Positions 50,951 through 57,363 of a stretch of 64,000 nt of DNA are shown piece after piece (position 1 is the stretch's first letter; each line of letters begins with the position of its first letter). The notes under the pieces are model-generated. The model had not been told where the DNA came from. It made no database searches and worked only from the letters and a program-made list of their open reading frames with translations. The DNA lies in the NCBI RefSeq assembly GCF_022803015.1, contig NZ_JAFKON010000010.1:62001-126000 (forward strand). Direction: 5' to 3'. Both the position numbers and the translations under genes were made by a program. This DNA is from Arthrobacter humicola (lineage in GTDB: Bacteria; Actinomycetota; Actinomycetes; Actinomycetales; Micrococcaceae).

Positions 50951-52261
50951 GTGAAGGTACTTGTCATCGGCCCCGGCGGCCGCGAACACGCCATTGTCCG
51001 ATCCTTGCTTGCAGACCCGAACGTTTCCGAGGTCCACGCGGCCCCGGGCAACGCCGGCATCAGCGCGCTGGTCCCCACATACGCGATCGACGCGAACAAT
51101 CCGGACGCCGTCGCCGCGCTGGCCCTCAAGCTCACCGTTGACCTGGTGGTGGTCGGTCCGGAGGCGCCCCTCGCCGCCGGCGTGTCCGACGCCGTCCGCG
51201 CCGCCGGCGTCCCGGTCTTCGGCCCCAGCAAGGCCGCGGCCCAGCTGGAAGCGTCCAAGGCCTTCGCCAAGGAAGTCATGGCCGAGGCCGGCGTGCCCAC
51301 CGCAATGGCCCGCGTCGCCTCCAACGCCGGGGAAGCCGCCGACGCCCTCGATACCTTCGGCGCCCCGTACGTCGTCAAGGACGACGGGCTCGCGGCCGGC
51401 AAGGGCGTCGTGGTCACCTCCAACCGCGACGAGGCCCTCGCGCATGCCCAGACCTGCTTCGACGCGGGCGGCACCGTGGTGATCGAGGAGTTCCTGGACG
51501 GACCCGAGGTCTCCGTGTTCGTCCTTTGCGACGGCACCAACACCGTGGCCCTGTCCCCGGCGCAGGACTTCAAACGCATCTTCGACAACGACGAGGGCCC
51601 CAACACCGGCGGCATGGGCGCGTACACACCGCTGGAATGGGCCCCCGAAGGCCTCGTGCAGGAAGTGATCGACCGCGTCGCCCAGCCCACGGTCAACCAG
51701 ATGGCGCACCGCGGCACCCCGTTTGTCGGCGTCCTCTTCGTCGGCCTCGCCCTGACCTCGCGCGGCACGCGGGTCATCGAATTCAACGTCCGGTTCGGCG
51801 ATCCCGAAACCCAGGCCGTCCTCGCCCGGCTCAAGACGCCCCTCGGCGGGCTGCTCATGGCCGCGGCCAAGGGCGAGCTGGACAAGGTGCAGCCGCTGCG
51901 CTGGTCCAAGGACACGGCCGTCGCCGTCGTCGTGGCCGCCGAAAACTACCCCGACACCCCGCGGACGGGCGACCGCATCCGGGGCCTGAAGAAGGTCGAC
52001 GCCCTGGACGGCGTCCACGTGATCCACGCCGGGACCAAGCTCGACGGCGAAGGCAAGGTCGTCTCCGCCGGCGGCCGCGTCCTGGCTGTGGTGGCGCTGG
52101 GCACGGACCTCGTGGAGGCCCGGGAGCGGGCGTACGACGGCGTCGAGCTCGTCCAGCTGGACGGCAGCCAGTTCCGCACTGACATCGGCGGCAAGGCCGC
52201 CCGCGGCCAGATCCGGGTAGCCGGGCCGGGAACCGCGGCCGCGTCGAAAGCGAAGGCATGA
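50951..52261 (+). CDS. purD: Phosphoribosylamine-glycine ligase
   Basis: 436 residues from a GTG at 50951 with GGAG 4 bases upstream; the frame continues upstream only through the repeat tract. ATP-grasp GARS motifs: VKVLVIGPGGREHAIVRSLL, VVGPEAPLAAGVSDAVRAAG, FGPSKAAAQLEASKAFAKE, VVKDDGLAAGKGVVV, LSPAQDFKRIFDNDEGPNTG and RFGDPETQAVL. It catalyses the second step of purine synthesis, joining glycine to phosphoribosylamine. purC follows with a 4-base ATGA overlap, so the two are coupled. Confidence 0.97.
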   Translation: MKVLVIGPGGREHAIVRSLLADPNVSEVHAAPGNAGISALVPTYAIDANNPDAVAALALKLTVDLVVVGPEAPLAAGVSDAVRAAGVPVFGPSKAAAQLEASKAFAKEVMAEAGVPTAMARVASNAGEAADALDTFGAPYVVKDDGLAAGKGVVVTSNRDEALAHAQTCFDAGGTVVIEEFLDGPEVSVFVLCDGTNTVALSPAQDFKRIFDNDEGPNTGGMGAYTPLEWAPEGLVQEVIDRVAQPTVNQMAHRGTPFVGVLFVGLALTSRGTRVIEFNVRFGDPETQAVLARLKTPLGGLLMAAAKGELDKVQPLRWSKDTAVAVVVAAENYPDTPRTGDRIRGLKKVDALDGVHVIHAGTKLDGEGKVVSAGGRVLAVVALGTDLVEARERAYDGVELVQLDGSQFRTDIGGKAARGQIRVAGPGTAAASKAKA

Positions 52262-53295
52262 ACGTGACCGAATCCGCAGCGCCGACGCCCGGCACCCAGC
52301 CCGAGACCACGCCCGAGACCACGCCTGAGACCATGCCTGAGACCCCGCCTGAGACCGTGCCTGAGACCGTGACCAAGGGCGGGCTCGACACCGCCACGCA
52401 GGACCTGCCCGGCTGGCGGCACGTCTACTCCGGCAAGGTCCGCGACCTTTACGTCCCCGCGGATCCGGCCGTCGCGGAACGCTTCGGCCAGGACTGTGTC
52501 CTGGTGGTGGCCAGCGACCGGATCAGTGCGTTCGACCACGTCCTGGCCAGCGAGATCCCGGACAAGGGCCGCATCCTGACCCAGCTGAGCCTGTGGTGGT
52601 TCGACCAGCTCGACGTCGCGCACCACGTCCTCGCCTCCACGGCCGACGACGGTGTCCCCGCCGCCGTCGAGGGCCGGGCAATGATCTGCAAGAAGCTGGA
52701 CATGTTCCCGGTCGAATGCATCGCCCGCGGCTACCTCACCGGCACCGGGCTCGCTGAGTACCGCGCGTCGGGCACAGTGTGCAGCATCCCGCTGCCAGCC
52801 GGCCTGGTTGACGGGTCACGGCTGCAGGAGGCGATCTTCACGCCGTCGGCCAAGGCCGAGGTGGGCGAGCACGACGAGAACATCACTTATGACGCCGTCG
52901 TGGGCCTCGTGGGTGCGGACGTCGCGGCGGACCTGAGCAGGCTGACCCTGAAGATCTATACCAAGGCCGAGGAAATCGCGCGCGGCCGCGGCATCATCCT
53001 GGCGGACACCAAGGTGGAGTTCGGCCTCGACGCGGCGACCGGTGTCATCACCCTCGGCGACGAAGTGCTGACCCCGGATTCCTCACGGTTTTGGGATGCG
53101 GCCACGTACCAGCCCGGGCAGGCGCAGCCGTCCTATGACAAGCAGTATGTGCGCGACTGGCTGACCTCGCCGGAGTCGGGCTGGGACAAGGCCTCGGACA
53201 CGCCCCCGCCCGTCCTTCCGGCCGACGTCGTGGCGCGCACCCGCAGCCGCTACGTGGAGGCCTACGAGAAGCTCACCGGCCGGACGTTCGCCTAA
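52258..53295 (+). CDS. purC: Phosphoribosylaminoimidazole-succinocarboxamide synthase
   Basis: 345 residues. The SAICAR synthetase core starts near residue 48 (LPGWRHVYSGKVRDLYV) and has VVASDRISAFDHVLASEIPD, VECIARGYLTGTGLAEY, ITYDAVVGLVGADVAADLSR and ADTKVEFGLD. It ligates aspartate to CAIR in purine synthesis. The first 45 residues are abnormal: a run of six PET-type tetrapeptides (PETT, PETT, PETM, PETP, PETV, PETV) encoded by a 12-base tandem repeat at about 52300-52370. A later start would drop this tail, but the ATGA overlap with purD and the intact frame favour the long form. Confidence 0.96.
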   Translation: MNVTESAAPTPGTQPETTPETTPETMPETPPETVPETVTKGGLDTATQDLPGWRHVYSGKVRDLYVPADPAVAERFGQDCVLVVASDRISAFDHVLASEIPDKGRILTQLSLWWFDQLDVAHHVLASTADDGVPAAVEGRAMICKKLDMFPVECIARGYLTGTGLAEYRASGTVCSIPLPAGLVDGSRLQEAIFTPSAKAEVGEHDENITYDAVVGLVGADVAADLSRLTLKIYTKAEEIARGRGIILADTKVEFGLDAATGVITLGDEVLTPDSSRFWDAATYQPGQAQPSYDKQYVRDWLTSPESGWDKASDTPPPVLPADVVARTRSRYVEAYEKLTGRTFA

Positions 53296-53365
53296 TCTAG
53301 CCCGGCCGGCCGGCCGTTCGCCTAGCCGAGACGTTCGCCTTGCCGGGCCGTTCGCCTGGCAAGGC
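53296..53365. terminator. Repeat-derived bidirectional hairpin between purC and the TPR regulator
   Basis: The end of purC, CGGACGTTCGCCT, is echoed three times in the gap (CGGCCGTTCGCCTAGCC, GAGACGTTCGCCTTGCC, GGGCCGTTCGCCTGGC). GCCTTGCC (53337-53344) pairs perfectly with GGCAAGGC (53358-53365) across 13 bases. It may end both convergent transcripts. Confidence 0.55.
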
Positions 53366-53370
53366 CGGGG

Positions 53371-54636
53371 CTAGGCTTCCGCGGAAGCGGCCTCGGCCCG
53401 GCGCTGGGCGAGCTTGATCTCGAGCACGGCGTCCAGCGCCTGCTGGACCCGGTCCGAGGCGCCCGCCGCGCTGAACTCCTTCTGGGCTTCCTCGAGGTAC
53501 ACCAGCGCCTCCGCGGCCTCCCCGGCAGCCTTGAGCGCCTTCCCCAGCAGCAGGGAGACCTCGCCGGCCGTGTGCCGGGCCAGAGCCTCCCGCTCGGCAT
53601 GGATCTCGCGCAGCTTCTGGACGGCGGCCACGATGTCGCCCGTGAGGTAGAGCCAGCGGGCCCGGATGAAGGCGACCTCCAGCTGGTCGGTCTTGTTGCC
53701 GCCGACAATCGACAGGGCCAGTTCGGCGCGCTCGATCGATGAGAGCGTCTCGGGTTCGACGATTCCCGAGGACAGGCGGACGGCGGCGGAGGCCTTGTTG
53801 AACCGGGCCCACAGGTCGATATCGTTGGCCGGGGAGAGCAGCCGGCCGGCCCGCTCGTGGTACTTGATCCCCTCGGGATAGTCGTGGCGCATGAAGGCCA
53901 CGTTGCCGATCACCCAGGCCACCTCGCCGGCGAGCTGGGACATCGAGTGGTCGTCCATCTGGTCGTTCATGGCCTGGCAGTACTCCCAGGCCTCATCGAG
54001 CCGGCCGCTCTCGGCCAGGGCACCAATCAGGGCGCGGAGGGCGCCGATGATCATGGTGGAGCCTTTGGGCAGCTGTGCGCAGAGCCGCACCGCTTCCTGC
54101 GCATGCTCGACGGCGGCGGTCAGCTGCCCCTGGCCCTGCGAGGCTGCGGCGAGCATCTGTTGGGCCCGGACGCCGAGCCCGGCCGACTCCGCGGCCATCG
54201 GGTGCTCCAGGAGATTCTGGACCACGTCCTTGCACTCCTGCCAGAGGCCCTGCTTGATCAGGCACTCGGCCTGCATATAGGTCATGTTCCACCACGCGCT
54301 GGTGTTCCTGGCCTCCAGGGCGATCTTGGCGGCGGCGGCGGCGTGGGTGGCGGCCACGGGGTAGTCCCGGAGGTCCCAGGCCTGCCGGGCATACAGTCCC
54401 GCGAGCACGTATTCGGCGTCGCTGACGGACACCGGCTGGCTCCAGGCCTCGAGCGCCTTGGGGGCCAGTTCAAGCCGGCGGGCAAGCTCCTCGATGACAT
54501 CGGCGGTCGGCTCGCGGCGTCCGGTTTCCAGCAGAGAAATGTAGCTGGGGGAGTACAGGTCACGGCCCAACTCCGCCTGCGTCAGGCCCCGTTCGAGCCG
54601 TTCCGCGCGGAGCTTCTCCCCAAATCCGTTCCCCAC
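53371..54636 (-). CDS. XRE-HTH plus TPR-like repeat regulator (RRNPP-like architecture)
   Basis: 421 residues from GTG 54636, with AGGAGG 6 bases upstream. Residues 6-60 form an XRE-type helix-turn-helix (EKLRAERLERGLTQAELGRD, SPSYISLLETGRREPTADVI). The remaining 350 residues are all-helical, TPR-like repeats (AEYVLAGLYARQAWDLRDYP, WNMTYMQAECLIKQGLWQEC, DEAWEYCQAMNDQMDD, FMRHDYPEGIKYHERAGRLL, LLLGKALKAAGEAAEALVYL). There is no signal peptide or membrane helix, so it is cytoplasmic. HTH plus TPR at this length is the layout of RRNPP receptors (PlcR, NprR, Rgg), which bind re-imported peptides. The divergent gene at 54768 encodes a repeated secreted peptide, which makes a receptor role plausible. 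Other XRE-TPR proteins have no peptide partner, so function is inferred. Confidence 0.88.
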   Translation of the reverse strand: MGNGFGEKLRAERLERGLTQAELGRDLYSPSYISLLETGRREPTADVIEELARRLELAPKALEAWSQPVSVSDAEYVLAGLYARQAWDLRDYPVAATHAAAAAKIALEARNTSAWWNMTYMQAECLIKQGLWQECKDVVQNLLEHPMAAESAGLGVRAQQMLAAASQGQGQLTAAVEHAQEAVRLCAQLPKGSTMIIGALRALIGALAESGRLDEAWEYCQAMNDQMDDHSMSQLAGEVAWVIGNVAFMRHDYPEGIKYHERAGRLLSPANDIDLWARFNKASAAVRLSSGIVEPETLSSIERAELALSIVGGNKTDQLEVAFIRARWLYLTGDIVAAVQKLREIHAEREALARHTAGEVSLLLGKALKAAGEAAEALVYLEEAQKEFSAAGASDRVQQALDAVLEIKLAQRRAEAASAEA

Positions 54637-54656
54637 GGATACCTCCTAATTCCGGA

Positions 54657-54715
54657 CATTCTTTGTACTAAATGCTTGACAGTCTCTGTAGAAACCATTT
54701 TACAATGTGTGTCAA
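54657..54715. promoter_or_regulatory. Overlapping divergent promoters of the regulator and peptide genes
   Basis: Perfect TTGACA boxes face each other on opposite strands. On the plus strand TTGACA is at 54676-54681 with TTTACA/TACAAT at 54699-54706. On the minus strand TTGACA is the complement of 54710-54715, with TCTACA complementary to 54687-54692 (17-base spacer). Each promoter lies within the other, so they should compete. Direct repeats TCTTTGTACTAAA (54660) and TCTCTGTAGAAAC (54683), 23 bases apart, are candidate regulator sites. Boxes are seen; use is inferred. Confidence 0.55.
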
Positions 54716-54767
54716 CAAGGGTAGTGCTGACTTGGTTAAGGAACCCCAACCCATATTGAGGAAACTT

Positions 54768-54986
54768 ATGTTGAAGAAGATTGCAGCCGGCGCCGTTTTG
54801 GCGGGCGCACTGGCATTCTCCGCCGCGGCCCCGGCCGTGCTGTCCGCTGCTTCACTTACCGATGTCTCAGACGTTGCCGCCGTCGGCAACTGGCCCGACC
54901 CCATGCGCACCGCCCAGGCGGTGGGCAACTGGCCCGACCCCATGACCCACTCGCTGAATGTCGGCAACTGGCCCGACCCGATGTAA
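54768..54986 (+). CDS. Secreted multi-copy peptide precursor with three VGNWPDPM repeats
   Basis: 72 residues from ATG 54768, set by TGAGGAAA just upstream. Residues 1-27 are a Sec-type signal: MLKKIAAGAVLAGALAF then SAAAPAVLSA, with possible cleavage after Ala23 or Ala27. Three exact copies of VGNWPDPM follow at residues 39-46, 52-59 and 65-72, period 13, separated by RTAQA and THSLN; the last copy is the C-terminus. DNA copies (54882, 54921, 54960) differ only at synonymous third positions (GTC/GTG for Val, CCC/CCG for Pro), while the linkers differ in sequence, so selection acts on the octapeptide. I know no family for it. Together with the divergent HTH-TPR gene, a pheromone precursor is the best reading; a secreted ligand-binding repeat is the alternative. 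Confidence 0.85.
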   Translation: MLKKIAAGAVLAGALAFSAAAPAVLSAASLTDVSDVAAVGNWPDPMRTAQAVGNWPDPMTHSLNVGNWPDPM

Positions 54987-55063
54987 CAAGCCCGATGTAA
55001 CAGCCCCGATATGGCAGGCCCGGCGCAGCAACGTCCGGCGGCCCGTGGCACGGATATCCGGCA

Positions 55064-55092
55064 CAGCCCCGGGAGGTTTCCTCCCGGGGCTG
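55064..55092 (+). terminator. Terminator hairpin after the peptide gene
   Basis: CAGCCCCGGGAGG (55064-55076) pairs perfectly with CCTCCCGGGGCTG (55080-55092) around a TTT loop, 78 bases after the stop. The tail is only weakly T-rich (CGTTGTGT). Confidence 0.75.
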
Positions 55093-55195
55093 CGTTGTGT
55101 CCGGAGGCGGGGCAGGGCGCCGGGCCGGGCCGATCGCCGGTGCCGGGTCATGAAATCGCGCCGAACCTGCAGCCGGACCTACAGTCGGACATACA

Positions 55196-55227
55196 AAAGA
55201 GGACCCTCCGTGTGGAGGGCCCTCTTT
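55196..55227 (-). terminator. Terminator of the tRNA-Pro gene
   Basis: AAAGAGG/CCTCTTT and CCCTCC/GGAGGG form a 13-bp stem with one mismatch and a 4-base loop. On the minus strand it ends in TTTT, 6 bases after the encoded CCA of the tRNA. Confidence 0.85.
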
Positions 55228-55232
55228 GTGTT

Positions 55233-55309
55233 TGGTCGGGATGACAGGATTTGAACCTGCGACCTCGTCGTCCCGAACGACGCGCGCTACCAAGCTGCGC
55301 CACATCCCG
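55233..55309 (-). tRNA. tRNA-Pro (anticodon CGG)
   Basis: On the minus strand the gene starts CGGGATGTGGCGCAGCTTGG and ends GGTTCAAATCC, then TGTCATCCCG, ACCA. The 7-bp acceptor stem CGGGATG/CATCCCG is perfect, the D-loop has AGCTTGGTAGC, the T-loop GTTCAAATC is standard, and the anticodon loop TTCGGGA gives CGG, reading CCG. CCA is encoded. A GTTGCTT/AAGCAAC hairpin lies a few bases upstream (55314-55330). Confidence 0.97.
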
Positions 55310-55437
55310 ATCCGTTGCTTCAAAAGCAACTTCACAAGAGTATCCGATCATGGCCCCGGATGTGAAATCGGGCGCCGGCCGGGATGTGTCCCGCCGTCGT
55401 TCCGGCCCGGACGCCGACCGGTCCCGGCAGGCGCTGT

Positions 55438-57363
55438 TCAGACCAGCGAGTCTTTCCAGGCGCCGTGGAGCCGGGCGAAGGCGCCGCCGTCGCCGATCAG
55501 TTGCTCCGGGGTGCCGTCCTCCACGACGCGTCCGTCGTGCACCACCAGTACCCGGTCTGCCGTCTCCACGGTGGAGAGCCGGTGGGCAATGATCAGCGCC
55601 GTCCGCCCGGCACCGGGGGCCGAGTCCGGGCCGGGGGCCGGGTCTGCAACGGGTTGTCCGCCGCCCGCCTGTCCACCGGACGGCCGCTGGCCTGCCTCCC
55701 GGGTGCCGGCCTCCCGCGTCCCGCGCAGGAGCCCCGCGAGGCCCTGCTGGACCATGCGCTCCGACGGGATGTCCAGCGAGGACGTTGCCTCGTCCAGGAT
55801 CAGCACGGCCGGGCGGGCCAGAAACGCGCGGGCGAAGCTGATCAGCTGGCGCTGCCCGGCGGAGACACGGCCGCCGCGCTTGTTGACGTCGGTGTCGTAG
55901 CCGTCCGGCAGTTCCATGATGAAGGCGTGCGCCCCCACCGCCCGGGCCGCGTCCTCGATCTCCGCTCGCGAGGCTTCGGGCCGGCCCAGGGCGATGTTGT
56001 CCGCCACGGAGCCGCTGAACAGGAAGGCCTCCTGGGTGACCATGACGACGTTCCGGCGCAGGTCCTCGGTGCTGAGCTGGCGCAGGTCCACGCCGTCGAG
56101 GGTCAAGGACCCGGCGGAGACGTCGTAGAAGCGGGCAATCAGCTTCGCGAGAGTGGATTTGCCGGCGCCGGTCTGCCCGACGAGCGCGACCGTCTGCCCG
56201 GCGGGGATGTGCAGGTCCAGCCTCGGGATGACCACCGGGCCGTCGCCGTAGCGGAATTCAACGCCGTTGAAATCGATGCTGCCCCGCGCGTCGTACAGGG
56301 CCGCGGGTGTTTTCGGCGGTCTGACAGTGGGCCGCTCCTCGAGCAGGCCCGAGACCTTTTCCAGGGCCGCCTGTGCGCTTTGGAAGGAGTTGTAGAACAT
56401 GGCCATCTGGTCCACCGGCTGGAAGAAGCGCTTGGCGGACAGGATCAGGGCCAGGAGCACGCCGACCTCCAGGTCGCCGCTGAGGACCCGGAAGCCGCCG
56501 GTGAGCAGCACGAGGGCCACGCACACGTTCCCGATCAGCACCAGCCCCGGCTGGAAGATGCCGTTGAGGTTGATGGAGCGGACGGTCGCGCGGCGGTAGT
56601 CCTCCGACAGTTCGGAGTAGCCCGCGGCATTCTCGCGTTCCTTCCGGAAGGCCTTCACGGCGCGGATCCCGGTGATGGTCTCCACGAAGTGCACGATCAG
56701 CCGGGCCGAGACCACCCGGGATTCGCGGAAGGCGATCTGGGAGTGCTTCTGGTACCAGCGGGCCAGGAAATACATCGGCACGCCGGCGGCCAGCACCAGC
56801 ACGCCGCTGCGCCAGTCCAGGGCGAACACCGTCACGGCGGTAAACGCCATGAACAGCATTCCCGAGGCCAGCGAGCTCACGCCGGAATCCAGGAGTTCGC
56901 GCAGGGCCTCCAGGTCCGAGGTCTGCCGGGCGATGATGCGCCCCGAGGTGTATTTCTCGTGGAATTCCAGGCTCAGCCGCTGCGTGTGGCGGAAGACCCG
57001 GACGCGGAGGTCCAGCAGCATCGCCTGGCTGAGCCGCGCCGTCGAGGTCACGTACAGGGCGGTCAGGCCGGCCGCCACGACGGCCGCTGCAAGGTAGGCG
57101 GCCCCGGTCAGCACCAGGGGAAGGTTGTCGCCGGCGCGCACGGCGGGCAGGGCGTGGTCGATGCCGAAGGCGATCAGGGCCGGCCCGGCCACGCGGGCGG
57201 CCTGGGACAGGACGACAGCGCCGATCGTCAGCCAGAACCGGGCCCGGACGGGGCGGATCAGGGAGCCCAGGAGGGTCAGGGAGCGCCGCCGGACGGCCTT
57301 GCTTTCGTTCCTGCTGAGGTGCGCGTTGTCCTCATTGGCGGTGCCGAACGTTGCGCTGCTCAT
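55438..57363 (-). CDS. ABC exporter half-transporter, second subunit of a heterodimer
   Basis: 641 residues. Six helices in residues 30-330 are followed by a nucleotide-binding domain with Walker A VALVGQTGAGKSTLAK, signature VSAGQRQLISFARAFL, Walker B AVLILDEATSSLD (catalytic Glu present) and H-loop ALIIAHRLSTVETADR. The signature reads SAGQ instead of SGGQ. A Gly/Ala/Pro-rich insertion of about 45 residues lies between the D-loop and the H-loop (near residues 545-590). It overlaps the first subunit gene by four bases (ATGA). The exported substrate is unknown; lipids, drugs and peptides are all possible for this class. Confidence 0.92.
   Translation of the reverse strand: MSSATFGTANEDNAHLSRNESKAVRRRSLTLLGSLIRPVRARFWLTIGAVVLSQAARVAGPALIAFGIDHALPAVRAGDNLPLVLTGAAYLAAAVVAAGLTALYVTSTARLSQAMLLDLRVRVFRHTQRLSLEFHEKYTSGRIIARQTSDLEALRELLDSGVSSLASGMLFMAFTAVTVFALDWRSGVLVLAAGVPMYFLARWYQKHSQIAFRESRVVSARLIVHFVETITGIRAVKAFRKERENAAGYSELSEDYRRATVRSINLNGIFQPGLVLIGNVCVALVLLTGGFRVLSGDLEVGVLLALILSAKRFFQPVDQMAMFYNSFQSAQAALEKVSGLLEERPTVRPPKTPAALYDARGSIDFNGVEFRYGDGPVVIPRLDLHIPAGQTVALVGQTGAGKSTLAKLIARFYDVSAGSLTLDGVDLRQLSTEDLRRNVVMVTQEAFLFSGSVADNIALGRPEASRAEIEDAARAVGAHAFIMELPDGYDTDVNKRGGRVSAGQRQLISFARAFLARPAVLILDEATSSLDIPSERMVQQGLAGLLRGTREAGTREAGQRPSGGQAGGGQPVADPAPGPDSAPGAGRTALIIAHRLSTVETADRVLVVHDGRVVEDGTPEQLIGDGGAFARLHGAWKDSLV

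Noticed and set aside
50517..51141. Repeat-containing ORFs in the 50.6 kb gap, with 17-residue periodic products rich in Gly, Pro and His
   Set aside because: The 51-bp unit is a multiple of three, so all frames repeat. Products are not alike in the second copy of the element, where spacing is 29-32 bases, and no ribosome-binding site is present.
48931..51915. A 994-codon minus-strand frame extending the molybdoenzyme upstream
   Set aside because: The extra N-terminal part is antisense to purD and passes through the 51-bp repeat tract. The enzyme's membrane domain begins at MNKPSMKPSK (50520).
55314..55330. GTTGCTT/AAGCAAC hairpin near the tRNA as an attachment site
   Set aside because: tRNA genes are common integration targets, but no integrase, direct repeat of the tRNA 3' end or foreign-looking genes are present nearby.
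54668..55335. Minus-strand ORFs overlapping the peptide gene, containing GSGQLPT repeats
   Set aside because: These are the reverse frames of the three VGNWPDPM units. They lack a signal peptide and a ribosome-binding site, and the plus-strand gene has synonymous-only variation that favours it.
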